Source of the DNA: Pseudoxanthomonas helianthi
GTDB lineage: Bacteria > Pseudomonadota > Gammaproteobacteria > Xanthomonadales > Xanthomonadaceae
Direction: 5' to 3'
NCBI RefSeq assembly: GCF_017939625.1
Contig: NZ_JAGKTC010000001.1
Location: 496,413-560,412, forward strand
DNA: 64,000 nucleotides
The position numbers were made by a program, and so were the translations under genes. Of the stretch, positions 38,204-47,156 are shown piece after piece. The notes beneath the pieces are model-generated. The model was not told the DNA's origin. It saw nothing but the letters and a program-made list of their open reading frames with translations, and searched no databases. Each line of letters opens with the position of its first letter. Position 1 is the stretch's first letter.

Positions 38204-38584
38204 TTAGACGCTGAAGCTGCTGCCGCAGCCGCAGGTGGTCTTCGCGTTCGGGTTGCGGATCACGAACTGCGCGCCATGCAGGCTTTCGCTGTAATCGACC
38301 TCGGCGCCCATCAGGTATTGCAGGCTGAGCGGATCGACTAGCAGGGTCACGCCGTCGGTGTCGATGGCGAGGTCGTCCTCGGCGCGGTTCTCGTCGAATT
38401 CGAAACCGTACTGGAAGCCGGAACAACCGCCGCCCTGGATGTACACGCGCAAGGCCAGCGCCGCGTTGCCTTCCTCGCGCACCAGTTCACGCACCTTGGC
38501 GGCCGCGGCGGCGGTGAAGTTCAGCGGGCGCTGCAGCGACTGGTAATCGGGGGCGGCGCCGGGCAGGGAAACGAGACTGCTCAT
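38204..38584 (-). CDS. erpA: Iron-sulfur cluster insertion protein ErpA
   Basis: A-type carrier that delivers 4Fe-4S clusters to apoproteins. The 126-residue protein has the conserved ligands: Cys in [14 protein letters not shown] and the C-terminal [11 protein letters not shown]. Two ATGs lie upstream in frame (38596 and 38620) with no better ribosome site; MSSLVSLPG at 38584 corresponds to the N-terminus I would expect in the family. Confidence 0.95.
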   Translation of the reverse strand: MSSLVSLPGAAPDYQSLQRPLNFTAAAAAKVRELVREEGNAALALRVYIQGGGCSGFQYGFEFDENRAEDDLAIDTDGVTLLVDPLSLQYLMGAEVDYSESLHGAQFVIRNPNAKTTCGCGSSFSV

Positions 38585-38641
38585 GGGTTCAAGCATGGGG
38601 TTGCGGCCAAGGCGATTCAAGCGCGCGGATGGAACGCTGCA

Positions 38642-39397
38642 TCAGGCGCCGCCCGCGCCGGGCTTGGCCACGGCATCGGCCCAGCCGAAGGACTGCTCCA
38701 CCGCCGCACCGCGCTGCGGCACCAGCCGTACCGCCACGCGCGTGGGAGAGAAACCGACCGGCAATACCAGATCGCCTTCGACCTGCTCGAAATACTTGAA
38801 CGAGTACGCCACCCCCGGCGCATTGGCCTGCTGGCGCAAGTCGGCCCAGGCCAGCCGGCGCAGCTTGCCGCCCTGGGTGCCTTCCACCGCCAGTTGCAGG
38901 CTGCCGGCGTTGACCGCACCGCGGTTCAGGTTCTGGGTCAGGGTGGCGGTGAAATGCCAGGCCTGTTCGCCCTGCGCCTGCAGTTTCAGCTCGTGCACGG
39001 TCAACCCGCGGCGCTGCGCGGTGGCGCCGACGAAGCGCTCGTAGAACGCCACGTCGGCGCGCAAGCCGGCGATTTCCTCGTCGCGTTCGGCCAGCGTGCT
39101 CTGCAGGTCGGTGTTGGCGTCGCGGCTGATCTGGTCGGAACGGGTCAGCGTGGCGACCTGCTGTTCCAGTTCGGCGACGCGCTTGCGTTGCGTTTCGAAC
39201 TGCGCGGCGCTGGGCGTCGTGGAAGGCGAAGCGGCCTGCATGGTCTTCCACACGCCCCACGCGCCGAAGCCCAGCCAGACCAGGGCCAACACGCCCAGCA
39301 CGTACAGCAGGAACCGCGCCCAACGCGACAGGGGCTGCAGGTGCGGGCCGGGAGGCGCCGAAGCGGACGCGGGCGCCGGGTCGGGGTTGTCGCTCAT
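38642..39397 (-). CDS. DUF6776-like membrane-anchored coiled-coil protein (copy 1)
   Basis: A 251-residue protein with one N-terminal membrane helix (about residues 27-49), a coiled coil (about 68-120, with TLTRSDQISRDANTDLQSTL) and a beta-rich C-terminal domain ending in an uncharged tail. The coiled-coil block ERDEEIAGLRADVAFYER is almost identical to that in the paralogue at 39870-40589. Topology suggests a periplasmic coiled-coil domain tethered to the inner membrane. Function is unknown; the bactofilin encoded next door suggests an envelope-scaffold role, which is inference. Confidence 0.8.
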   Translation of the reverse strand: MSDNPDPAPASASAPPGPHLQPLSRWARFLLYVLGVLALVWLGFGAWGVWKTMQAASPSTTPSAAQFETQRKRVAELEQQVATLTRSDQISRDANTDLQSTLAERDEEIAGLRADVAFYERFVGATAQRRGLTVHELKLQAQGEQAWHFTATLTQNLNRGAVNAGSLQLAVEGTQGGKLRRLAWADLRQQANAPGVAYSFKYFEQVEGDLVLPVGFSPTRVAVRLVPQRGAAVEQSFGWADAVAKPGAGGA

Positions 39398-39427
39398 GCC
39401 GCCAGCATAACGCCCGACGGATGAAGC

Positions 39428-39853
39428 TCAGCCGTTGGCGGCAGCCGGGAACGGCAGGGGCGCGGCGGCCGATGCGACGGCTTCGGCCTGGGCCGCGTCG
39501 CTGTGGATCAGCCGGCCGGTCAGGGTCGCGCCGGCGCGCATTTCCACGACCTTGTAATGGACGTTGCCCAGCACCCGCGCCTTCGACGCCAGTTCGACCC
39601 GTTCCGAGGCGTGCACGTCGCCCTGCAACTGGCCGTCGACCACCACCACCGGCACGCGTACCTCGCCTTCGATGCTGCCCTGTTCGGCCAGGGTCAGCAC
39701 TGCCGGCGCGCCGTCCTCGGCCAGCACCTTGCCGTGGATGCGGCCCTCCACGTACAGCCCGCCGCTGAACACCACGTCGCCGCGGATCACCACCTGGGGG
39801 CCGATCAGGGTGTCGATGGTTTCGCCGTGGCGGCCGGGTTTGGGCTTGAACAT
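39428..39853 (-). CDS. Bactofilin
   Basis: A 141-residue polymer-forming cytoskeletal protein. The central right-handed beta-helix shows repeated short hydrophobic rungs (IDTLIGPQVVIRGDVVFSGGLYVEGRIHGKV, split across rungs) flanked by disordered ends. Bactofilins polymerise without nucleotide and organise envelope-synthesis or -remodelling enzymes at the inner membrane. It lies between two paralogous anchored coiled-coil genes on the same strand, with gaps of 30 and 16 nt, so the three are probably one operon. Confidence 0.93.
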   Translation of the reverse strand: MFKPKPGRHGETIDTLIGPQVVIRGDVVFSGGLYVEGRIHGKVLAEDGAPAVLTLAEQGSIEGEVRVPVVVVDGQLQGDVHASERVELASKARVLGNVHYKVVEMRAGATLTGRLIHSDAAQAEAVASAAAPLPFPAAANG

Positions 39854-39869
39854 GAGGGCACTCCGGATG

Positions 39870-40589
39870 TCAGGTCCTGGCGGTCTGCCAGTCGAAATCG
39901 CGCTCCACCGCGACGTCGCCGCCGAGCAGCGAAACGCGCACGCGTTGCGGGACGAAACCTTCCGGCAGCATCACGCTGCCTTCGAGTTCCTGGAAATAGC
40001 GGAACGAGTACGGCTGCTCGGGCGCCGCGGGATTCTGGTGCAGCTGCGTCCAATCCACCCGGGCGAGGCGACCGTCGCGCACGCCTTCGATCAGGAAGCG
40101 CATGCGTCCGCTGCTGACCGTGCCGCGGTTGAGGTTCTGAGTCAGCACGATGCGGTACTTCCACGCCGCACCGCCGGCGGACACGAACTGCGAAGAATGC
40201 ACGTTCAGGCCCTGCGGCTGGCTGGTCGGCCCGACCAGACGCTCGTAGAAGGCCACGTCGGCGCGCAGGCCGGCGATTTCCTCCTCGCGCTGGGCGAGGG
40301 TGTGCTGCAGGTCGAGGTTGGCGTCGCGGCTGATCTGGTCCGAACGCGCCAGGGTCACGTCGCGCTGGCCCAGGTCATGCAGGCGATCGCGTTGGGCCTG
40401 CAATTGCCGCTCGGCCTGGTCCATGCGCCGGCTGACCTCGGCCAGCCTTGGCGCGGCGCGGTGAGCGGCCCATTGCCAGGCCACCGCCACGCTGAGCGAC
40501 CACAACGCGACGATGGCCAACGGCGCCAGCCAGCGTCGGCGGCGCGGTTCGCGCAGGACGATGCGGTAACGGGACGGGGCGCGGGACAT
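39870..40589 (-). CDS. DUF6776-like membrane-anchored coiled-coil protein (copy 2)
   Basis: A 239-residue paralogue of 38642-39397 with the same layout: a basic N-terminus (RYRIVLREPRRRRW), one membrane helix (about 22-42), a coiled coil (about 48-110) with SRDANLDLQHTLAQREEEIA, and the beta-rich domain with the shared LTQNLNRG and LPEGFVPQRVRV blocks. It is the first gene of the probable three-gene set with bactofilin. The ATG at 40589 starts just before the membrane anchor. Confidence 0.8.
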   Translation of the reverse strand: MSRAPSRYRIVLREPRRRRWLAPLAIVALWSLSVAVAWQWAAHRAAPRLAEVSRRMDQAERQLQAQRDRLHDLGQRDVTLARSDQISRDANLDLQHTLAQREEEIAGLRADVAFYERLVGPTSQPQGLNVHSSQFVSAGGAAWKYRIVLTQNLNRGTVSSGRMRFLIEGVRDGRLARVDWTQLHQNPAAPEQPYSFRYFQELEGSVMLPEGFVPQRVRVSLLGGDVAVERDFDWQTART

Positions 40590-40746
40590 CGTCAGCGCTC
40601 CGGGTTCGGCGAGTTTTTGCGCATCGATGCATCCCCTTGCCGCCCCTGTTTCGCTCAGGTGGCAGCCAGATTCCCGGCCTATACTCGGCGGCGACACGGG
40701 CCCCTGTACCCGGTCGCCGTCTCCGCAGTCTAGGGGAAAAGCCGCC

Positions 40747-41358
40747 ATGTCCGAGGTGCATCTTTTCGTAATTGGGATCCTGTTGGCATGGATGGCCGGG
40801 ATCCGGGTCTACCTGACCGTGTTCGGCATCGGCTTGGCCGGTGCGCTGGGCTGGGTCGACCTGCCGACTGCGCTGGAGCCGGCCGAGTCGTGGTGGGTGC
40901 TCGGCACCTCCGGCGCGCTGGCGCTGGTGGAGTTCTTCGCCGACAAGATCCCGGGCGTGGATTCGGGCTGGGACCTGCTGCAGACCCTGGTGCGGATTCC
41001 CGCCGGCGCCTTCCTCGCCGCGGCGACGCTGTCGCCCGACGGCCACCTCAGCGGCGGTGCCCTCGCCGCCGGCGCCGGAATCGCCCTGACCAGCCATGTG
41101 CTGAAGACCGGTTCGCGCGCGCTGCTCAATACTTCGCCCGAACCGGTGTCGAACTGGACCGCCTCGATCACCGAAGACGTGGCCGTTACCGGCGCATTGG
41201 CGCTGGCCTTCGCCCACCCGTGGATTGCGCTGTTCCTGGTCGTCGGGGTCAGCGTGCTGGTCGCACTGGCGATCTGGTGGGTGTGGCGCAAACTCAGCCG
41301 CGGGGTGCGCAGGCTGTTCGCGACAGAATCGCAGTCGCCGCGCACGGCGATCGAATAA
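40747..41358 (+). CDS. DUF4126 membrane protein
   Basis: A 203-residue protein with about five hydrophobic segments and family blocks GIRVYLTVFGIGLAGALGW and VEFFADKIPGVDSGWDLLQT. Function is unknown. The ATG at 40747 follows the only plausible start. A TATACT hexamer at 40680-40685 is a possible -10 box. Divergent from the DUF6776 gene. Confidence 0.85.
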   Translation: MSEVHLFVIGILLAWMAGIRVYLTVFGIGLAGALGWVDLPTALEPAESWWVLGTSGALALVEFFADKIPGVDSGWDLLQTLVRIPAGAFLAAATLSPDGHLSGGALAAGAGIALTSHVLKTGSRALLNTSPEPVSNWTASITEDVAVTGALALAFAHPWIALFLVVGVSVLVALAIWWVWRKLSRGVRRLFATESQSPRTAIE

Positions 41359-41373
41359 CGGCTGCTGCGGCAC

Positions 41374-41443
41374 GTAGGGTGGGCATGCTTTTTGTACCCG
41401 CCGCGGAGGTCAATGGTGGGCACAAAAAGCGTGCCCACCCTAC
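41374..41443. repeat. Long inverted repeat between convergent genes
   Basis: The 29-nt left arm (from 41374, GTAGGGTGGGCATGCTTTTT...) pairs with the 29-nt right arm (41415-41443) with few mismatches, leaving a 12-nt loop. It lies between the DUF4126 stop (41358) and the bfr stop (41449). T-runs and A-runs lie inside the arms, so it could end transcription both ways. It shares the GTAGGG..GGGC ends with the palindrome at 2269-2292. Confidence 0.75.
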
Positions 41444-41448
41444 TCAGC

Positions 41449-41919
41449 TTATTCGTCCAGCTTGGTCAGCAGGTAGTTCGGCTCGCCGATGCGTTCGATC
41501 AGCGACAGCTGGGTCTCGATCCAATCGATGTGTTCTTCTTCCGAGTCCAGGATGTCGGCGAACAGCTGGCGGCTGACGTAGTCGCCGACGCTTTCGCTGT
41601 GCGCGATCGCCTCGCGCAGCAATGGGACGGCTTCCATCTCAAGCGCCAGGTCGCACTTGAGCAGCTCCACCGGGTTCTCGCCGATGCGCAGCTTGCCCAG
41701 CGCCTGGAAATTCGGCAGGCCGTCGAGGAACAGGATGCGCTCGGACAGCTTGTCCGCATGCTTCATCTCGTCGATCGATTCCTTGTATTCGTGCTCGGCC
41801 AGTTCCTTCAGGCCCCAGTTCTTCAGCATCTTGGCGTGCAGGAAATACTGGTTGATCGCGGTCAGCTCGTTGTACAGCGCGCGATTGAGGAATTCGATGA
41901 CCTTGGCGTCGCCCTTCAT
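41449..41919 (-). CDS. bfr: Bacterioferritin
   Basis: Haem-binding 24-subunit iron-storage protein of 156 residues. All ferroxidase ligands are present: Glu18, Glu51, His54, Glu94, Glu127 and His130, and the haem ligand Met52 (DEMKHAD). It is the downstream neighbour of bacterioferritin-associated ferredoxin on the same strand (106-nt gap), so storage and release functions are linked. Confidence 0.98.
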   Translation of the reverse strand: MKGDAKVIEFLNRALYNELTAINQYFLHAKMLKNWGLKELAEHEYKESIDEMKHADKLSERILFLDGLPNFQALGKLRIGENPVELLKCDLALEMEAVPLLREAIAHSESVGDYVSRQLFADILDSEEEHIDWIETQLSLIERIGEPNYLLTKLDE

Positions 41920-42025
41920 GACCTGTTCCTTGGGAGAAGATGCGCGCAGCTTAGCCCTGCGCGCCGCGCAATGACGGAACGCGAATCGTGTTCATTTCGA
42001 AGAAAACGCGCGCCGGGATGGCGCG

Positions 42026-42238
42026 TCAGGCCGCGTGCGACAGCACCGGCACCGGGAACGGCGAAGCGCGTTGCGCATCGCGGGCTTCGTTCAACAGGTC
42101 GGCCGCCATGTCCAGGCAGGTGCCGCAGGTCGCGCCGCAGCCGGTGCGCATGGTCAGCTCGGCCACGCTGCGGCAACCGTTGGCGGCGGCTTCGCGAATC
42201 TGGTGGTCGGTGACGCCGTTGCAGACACAGACGTACAT
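42026..42238 (-). CDS. bfd: Bacterioferritin-associated ferredoxin
   Basis: A 70-residue 2Fe-2S protein. Cluster ligands sit at Cys4, Cys6, Cys38 and Cys41 (CVC, then CGTC), the Bfd arrangement. In Pseudomonas and Escherichia, Bfd reduces the bacterioferritin haem so that stored iron is released when iron is scarce. A near-consensus Fur box lies 56 nt upstream, fitting induction by iron limitation. Confidence 0.94.
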   Translation of the reverse strand: MYVCVCNGVTDHQIREAAANGCRSVAELTMRTGCGATCGTCLDMAADLLNEARDAQRASPFPVPVLSHAA

Positions 42239-42293
42239 GGCGGATCGGACATGCGGACGGGCGCGGAATGGCCCGGGCCTATTCAAGCCCAGA

Positions 42294-42308
42294 TGAGAAT
42301 GATTGTCA
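42294..42308. promoter_or_regulatory. Fur box upstream of bfd
   Basis: TGAGAAT-G-ATTGTCA matches the 7-1-7 Fur consensus TGATAAT-N-ATTATCA at 12 of 14 arm positions. It lies upstream of the bfd start and overlaps the end of rppH (stop at 42306). Iron-bound Fur would repress bfd. Confidence 0.85.
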
Positions 42309-42929
42309 ATTCTGACCGGATCCGTCCCTTCCCGCCCCGCCCCGGCTGCCGGGATTGCCGCCCGGCCGGCGCCGGGACCGCCCACGCGGCTGCGGGAGCC
42401 CCGTGCCCAGGCTGGCGGCTTCCAGCATCAGCTGGGGAATCGCCTGCATGCCGGCCACCATCTGCGCGAACGGCGCCAGATGGCGCAGCGCGCGGGCGTA
42501 TACGCCGCGCTTGAAGGTGACGACATGCTCCAGCGGGTACCAGAAATCGACCCAGCGCCAGTGGTCGAACTCGGGGGTTTCGGTCAGGTCGAGGCGCAGA
42601 TGGGCCTCGTCGCCGATCAGCTGCAGCAGGAACCAGACCTGTTTCTGGCCGATGCAGACGTGGCGCTCGTTGCGGCGGATCGCCCGCTGCGGCAGGCGAT
42701 AGCGCAGCCAGCCGGGGGTCGCGCCCAGCACCAGCACGTGCTCGGGCAGCAGGCCGGTTTCCTCGCGCAGCTCGCGGTACATGGCCTCGAGCGGGGTTTC
42801 GTCCGTGTTCATCCCGCCCTGCGGGAACTGCCAGCCGTCCCGGCGCACCCGTCGCGCCCAGAACACCCGGCCGTCCGGGCGCATCAACACGATACCGACA
42901 TTGGGTCGGTAGCCGTCCGGATCGATCAC
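42306..42929 (-). CDS. rppH: RNA 5' pyrophosphohydrolase RppH
   Basis: Nudix hydrolase that removes pyrophosphate from 5' ends of mRNA and so starts decay. The Nudix box [20 protein letters not shown] is intact, preceded by the family opening [12 protein letters not shown] and the [10 protein letters not shown] loop. The start is a GTG at 42929 with AGGAG 8 nt upstream. At 207 residues it is longer than the Escherichia coli enzyme because of a Gly/Arg/Pro-rich tail of about 30-40 residues. The tail coding region overlaps the Fur box of bfd. Confidence 0.95.
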   Translation of the reverse strand: MIDPDGYRPNVGIVLMRPDGRVFWARRVRRDGWQFPQGGMNTDETPLEAMYRELREETGLLPEHVLVLGATPGWLRYRLPQRAIRRNERHVCIGQKQVWFLLQLIGDEAHLRLDLTETPEFDHWRWVDFWYPLEHVVTFKRGVYARALRHLAPFAQMVAGMQAIPQLMLEAASLGTGLPQPRGRSRRRPGGNPGSRGGAGRDGSGQN

Positions 42930-43047
42930 GATGCGGACTCCTGAATATCTACTGCCCCCGACAATGCCATGTCCCGGACAACGCCACAAGCCGGCCGGCC
43001 GATAATTGACGTAGGCCCGAGAGCCGGGGAAAATACGGGGTTCACGC

Positions 43048-43124
43048 GGCTATGTAGCTCAGCCGGTTAGAGCACAGCACTCATAATGCTGGGGTCGGTG
43101 GTTCGAGTCCACCCATAGCCACCA
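43048..43124 (+). tRNA. tRNA-Met (CAT), elongator type
   Basis: A 77-nt cloverleaf with encoded CCA: acceptor GGCTATG/CATAGCC, D arm GCTC/GAGC, anticodon stem CAGCA/TGCTG with loop CTCATAA (anticodon CAT), T arm GGTGG/CCACC with loop TTCGAGT. The acceptor stem and loop match elongator methionine tRNA rather than the initiator or the lysidine-modified isoleucine tRNA. A terminator follows at 43185. Confidence 0.97.
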
Positions 43125-43184
43125 TCTTCCGCGTGCGACATGCCCGCATGTTGTCTGCGCCGAGACGATCGACGCGTCACGTCC

Positions 43185-43210
43185 AACCCCGCCAGCCAGC
43201 GGGGTTTTTC
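43185..43210 (+). terminator. Rho-independent terminator after tRNA-Met
   Basis: The stem AACCCCGC/GCGGGGTT with a 6-nt loop is followed by TTTC. It lies 60 nt downstream of the tRNA. Between 43211 and 43384 there is no further gene. Confidence 0.85.
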
Positions 43211-43372
43211 ATTTCCGGTCCGTCCGTTGCCGATCCCCGTCTGGCTTGTCGACGATGGATTCTTCGCGTTGCCCGTTTCTAGGCCGCAATCACACGGTTT
43301 TTCCTGATCGCGCGTGCGGCGGACGCTCTCGCCTGCCACTTGCCTGTTCACTCCAGGCGAACACACGCCGGC

Positions 43373-43378
43373 TATCGT
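43373..43378 (+). promoter_or_regulatory. Putative -10 element of the UdgX gene
   Basis: TATCGT lies 6 nt before the ATG, the same spacing as before cutA and the first acyltransferase, so the transcript would be leaderless. It is a weaker hexamer and has no clear -35 partner. Confidence 0.3.
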
Positions 43379-43384
43379 CGCGAC

Positions 43385-44032
43385 ATGGCTCGCCGCACCT
43401 CCCGCGAACCGCCCAAGCTCGGCAAGCCCGTGGATGAGGTATTGACGGGAAGCCTGGCGACATTGCGGCGCGAGGCGAGCGATTGCCGGCGTTGCCCTTT
43501 GTGGCGCTTCGCCACGCAGACCGTGTTCGGGACCGGTCCCGGCAATGCACGGATGATGCTGATCGGCGAACAGCCTGGCTCGCAGGAAGACCTGCAGGGT
43601 GAACCCTTCGTCGGGCCGGCCGGTCATCTGCTGCGCGATGCGCTCGCCGAAGCGGGCATCGATGTCGCAAGCCTGTATCTCACCAATACGGTCAAGCATT
43701 TCAAGTACGAACAGCGCGGCAAGGTACGATTGCACAAACGCGCGAACTCATCCGAACAGGCTGCGTGCAGGCCGTGGCTCGCCGCGGAACTTGCACGCGT
43801 TCGACCACAGATCGTCGTTGCGTTGGGGGCCATGGCGGCGCAAACCTTGTTCGGCAACGCGTTCCGCCTCACACGGGAACGCGGTCGATGGCATCCGCTG
43901 GGAGAGGACACCCAGGCCATGGCGACCTGGCATCCCTCGGCGATCTTGAGGATGCGCTCGCCCGAACGGGAGGAAGCGCGCAGGCAACTCGTGTCCGACT
44001 TGCAGCGCGCCGCCGGGAAACTTTCAGAATAG
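43385..44032 (+). CDS. UdgX-type uracil-DNA glycosylase superfamily protein
   Basis: A 215-residue member of the uracil-DNA glycosylase superfamily with the UdgX signatures: motif A GEQPGSQED (residues 61-69) and the insertion VKHFKYEQRGKVRLHKR, whose His117 corresponds to the His that forms a covalent bond with uracil-containing DNA in Mycobacterium smegmatis UdgX. Cys34, Cys37 and Cys128 are candidate iron-sulfur ligands; His105 occupies the place of another family Cys. The motif is KVRLH rather than KRRIH. The start ATG at 43385 follows a -10-like hexamer. It converges on dnaE2. Confidence 0.88.
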   Translation: MARRTSREPPKLGKPVDEVLTGSLATLRREASDCRRCPLWRFATQTVFGTGPGNARMMLIGEQPGSQEDLQGEPFVGPAGHLLRDALAEAGIDVASLYLTNTVKHFKYEQRGKVRLHKRANSSEQAACRPWLAAELARVRPQIVVALGAMAAQTLFGNAFRLTRERGRWHPLGEDTQAMATWHPSAILRMRSPEREEARRQLVSDLQRAAGKLSE

Positions 44033-44069
44033 CCGGTGCGCAACATGGCACCAGCCACCGCGATGGGTC

Positions 44070-47000
44070 TCAACGAAAATCCCGGCTGCGCGCCACAACT
44101 CCAGCAAGCAACGCGTCGACGTTTTCCATCCTGTCGACGATCAGGTGCTGCACGCCGTCGACCCGCTCCAGCCGTCCATCGATGGCGAGCAGGTGGCTTT
44201 CGACCAGCACCCGGTGCTGGCGTTCGGACACATGGGCCCAGACGACGGCGTTGACCATGCCGTGCTCGTCTTCCAGTGTCACGAAGGTCACCCCGCTGGC
44301 GGTCTGCGGTCGCTGCCGCATCCGCACGATACCGGCATAGCGCACGCGCCGGCCATGCGGCGTCTGGGCCAGATCCGAGGAACTCCGGTAACGACGCGCC
44401 GAGAGCTGGCTACGGATGAAGGCCAGCGGATGCTTGCCCAGCGTGGTCTGGGTCGTGGCGTAATCGGCCCGCATGTCCTCGAACGAGGTCGGCACCGGCA
44501 ATGTTGGCGTGGGCTCCGGCGTCGCCGCCAGCCCGTCGAACAAGGGCAATGGTTTCTCGACACCGGTGACCTTCCACCGAGCCCGGTGCCGATGGCCCGC
44601 CAATCCCTTCAATGCGCCGGCATCGGCCAGCATCGCCAGATGTCGCGGCTCGAGCTGGCAGCGATCGCTAAGGTCCGCGACGTCGACGAACGAATACCTG
44701 GCGCGGGCCGCACTGATCCGCTCGGCCGCATCCTGCGGGAAACCCTTGATCATCCGCAGGCCCAGGCGGATCGCCGGATCTTCCGAAGCATTGCCGGAGG
44801 CAAATGCCAGGGCGCAGTCCCAATCGCTGTAGCGCACGTCGACCGGCAACGTCCGGATGCCATGGCGCCGCGCGTCCTGCAGGATCTGGTCCGGCGTGTA
44901 GAACCCCAACGGCTGACTGTTGATCAGGCTGGCGGCGAACGCGGCCGGCTCGTGGCATTTGAGCCAGGTGCTGGCATAGGTGATCAGCGCGAAGCTGGCG
45001 GCATGGCTCTCCGGAAAACCGTAGCTGCCGAAGCCCTTGATCCGTTCGAACAACTGTTCGGCGTACTCGCGGGTGTAGCCGCGCGCCAGCATGCCGGCGG
45101 TCAGGCGTTCCTGATGCGGCTCCAATCCACCGCGTCGTTTCCACGCGGCCATCGAGCGGCGCAACTTATCGGCCTCGCCCGGCGTGAACCCGGCGGCCGA
45201 CACCGCCACCTGCATCACCTGCTCCTGGAACAGCGGCACGCCCAAGGTGCGTTCGAATACATGCTTCAGCTGTGGCGGATAATCGATCGGTTCTTCTTCG
45301 CGGCGACGGCGCAGGTAGGGATGGACCATGTCGCCCTGGATCGGACCCGGGCGGACGATGGCGACCTGGATCACCACGTCGTAGAACTTCTTCGGCCGCA
45401 GCCGCGGCAGCATCGCCATCTGCGCACGTGACTCGATCTGGAACACGCCGACCGTATCGGCGCGCCTCATCATCGCGTAGGTCGGCCCGTCTTCCGACGG
45501 GATCGTCGCCAAGGTCAGATCGCGACGACCGGCGGCGCGGAGCATCGCCAACGTCTTGCGCACCGCGGTCAGCATGCCCAGCGCCAGGCAATCGACCTTC
45601 ATCAGGCCGAGCGTGTCGAGATCGTCCTTGTCCCACTGGATCACCGTGCGATCCGCCATCGAGGCGTTCTCCACCGGCACCATAGTGTGCAATGGGTGTT
45701 CGGAGATCACGAACCCGCCCGGATGCTGCGACAGGTGGCGCGGAAAGCCGATCAGCTCGGCGGTCAGGGCGACGATCTGGCGGATGACCGGCGACTCGGG
45801 ATCGAATCCCCGCTCCTGCAACTGCGCAGCCGAGGGCACGCGTTCGCTCCAGTAATCGAGCATTGCCGACAGTTCGCTGACCTGGTCGGGCGGCAGGCCC
45901 AGAGCCTTGGCCACGTCGTTGATCGCGCTGCGGCTGCGGTAGCTGATCGCCACCGCGGTCAGGGCCGCGCGTTCGCGGCCATAGCGTTCGTAGACGTACT
46001 GAAGGACCTCTTCGCGCCGCTCGTGCTCGAAATCGATGTCGATGTCCGGCGGCTCGTTGCGTTCTCGGCTGATGAAACGCTCGAACAGCAAATCGATGCG
46101 CATCGGGTCCAACTCGGTCACGCCCAGGGCAAAGCACACTGTCGAGTTCGCCGCCGAGCCGCGACCCTGGCACAGGATCTGACGGCTGCGGGCGAAGCGG
46201 ACCAGGTCGTGGACGGTCAGGAAGTACGACTCGTACTTCAGTTCTGCGATCAGCGCGAGCTCGTGCTCGATCTGGGCCCGGGCCTTGTCCGGGATGCCGT
46301 TCGGCCAACGCCAGTGGATGCCCTCCTCGGTCAGATGCCGCAACCAGCTGGTCGGCGTGTGGTCCGCAGGCACCAGTTCGTGCGGATAGGTGTAGCGGAG
46401 CTGGTCGAGGGTGAAGGTGCAGCGCTGGGCCAGGCGCACGCTCTCGGCCAGCAACTCGGCCGGATACATCGCGGCCAGCGCCTGGCGGGTGCGCAGGTGG
46501 CGCTCGCCGTTGGGGAACAAGCGCCAACCCGCTTCCGCGACCGTGCAGTGGTGGCGGATCGCGGTCAGCGTGTCCTGCAGGGCACGACGTCCGCGCACGT
46601 GCATGTGCACGTCGCCGGCAGCGACCATCGGCAGGTCGTGCACTTCGGCCAGCTGCTGCAGCTGCTGCCAATGCCGGTCGTCGTGCGGGCCGCGATGGCG
46701 CTCGACCGCCAACCACAGCCGTTCCGGGAACACGCGTTTCAACCAGAGGATGTCTGCTTCGGCCGTCAGGGACCCCTGACAGAGGAGACAGAAAAGCCCG
46801 GCCACGCCGTCAGGGAAGTCCTCGCGCAGGCATCGGTATTGCCCTTTCTTCGCCCGGCGTCGGGCGACGGTGATCAGTTGGCACAGTTGCTGGTAGCCGG
46901 CGATCGTCTCGCATAGCAGGACCACCTTGGGGCCATCCTCGACCTGGAATTCGGCGCCGACGACCAGGGGAACACCGGTCTCGTTCGAGGCTTCAAAGGC

Positions 47001-47156
47001 GCGAACGATGCCCGCCAGCGAACACTCGTCGGTAATCGCCAGCGCGGCATAACCTTGCTGTTTGGCCCGTTCGAACAGTTCACGGGCGATCGAAGCGCCG
47101 CGCTGGAACGAGAACGCCGACAGGCAATGCAGTTCGGCATAGGCCGGCGCGCTCAT
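44070..47156 (-). CDS. dnaE2: Error-prone DNA polymerase DnaE2 (ImuC)
   Basis: Alpha-subunit-type polymerase for damage-induced mutagenesis, working with ImuA and ImuB. The 1028-residue protein has an N-terminal PHP domain ([23 protein letters not shown]), the C-family palm with [20 protein letters not shown] and a C-terminal OB-fold. The ATG at 47156 overlaps the imuB stop (ATGA), so translation is coupled. It is the last gene of the lexA-imuA-imuB-dnaE2 operon and converges with the UdgX gene 37 nt away. Confidence 0.96.
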   Translation of the reverse strand: MSAPAYAELHCLSAFSFQRGASIARELFERAKQQGYAALAITDECSLAGIVRAFEASNETGVPLVVGAEFQVEDGPKVVLLCETIAGYQQLCQLITVARRRAKKGQYRCLREDFPDGVAGLFCLLCQGSLTAEADILWLKRVFPERLWLAVERHRGPHDDRHWQQLQQLAEVHDLPMVAAGDVHMHVRGRRALQDTLTAIRHHCTVAEAGWRLFPNGERHLRTRQALAAMYPAELLAESVRLAQRCTFTLDQLRYTYPHELVPADHTPTSWLRHLTEEGIHWRWPNGIPDKARAQIEHELALIAELKYESYFLTVHDLVRFARSRQILCQGRGSAANSTVCFALGVTELDPMRIDLLFERFISRERNEPPDIDIDFEHERREEVLQYVYERYGRERAALTAVAISYRSRSAINDVAKALGLPPDQVSELSAMLDYWSERVPSAAQLQERGFDPESPVIRQIVALTAELIGFPRHLSQHPGGFVISEHPLHTMVPVENASMADRTVIQWDKDDLDTLGLMKVDCLALGMLTAVRKTLAMLRAAGRRDLTLATIPSEDGPTYAMMRRADTVGVFQIESRAQMAMLPRLRPKKFYDVVIQVAIVRPGPIQGDMVHPYLRRRREEEPIDYPPQLKHVFERTLGVPLFQEQVMQVAVSAAGFTPGEADKLRRSMAAWKRRGGLEPHQERLTAGMLARGYTREYAEQLFERIKGFGSYGFPESHAASFALITYASTWLKCHEPAAFAASLINSQPLGFYTPDQILQDARRHGIRTLPVDVRYSDWDCALAFASGNASEDPAIRLGLRMIKGFPQDAAERISAARARYSFVDVADLSDRCQLEPRHLAMLADAGALKGLAGHRHRARWKVTGVEKPLPLFDGLAATPEPTPTLPVPTSFEDMRADYATTQTTLGKHPLAFIRSQLSARRYRSSSDLAQTPHGRRVRYAGIVRMRQRPQTASGVTFVTLEDEHGMVNAVVWAHVSERQHRVLVESHLLAIDGRLERVDGVQHLIVDRMENVDALLAGVVARSRDFR

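Noticed and set aside
43048..43124. tRNA-Ile with lysidine-modified CAT anticodon, or initiator tRNA
   Set aside because: The acceptor stem GGCTATG with its first base pair and the anticodon-loop context match elongator tRNA-Met.
43048..43384. Integration site of a genomic island at the tRNA gene
   Set aside because: No integrase and no repeated tRNA 3' end downstream in the window.
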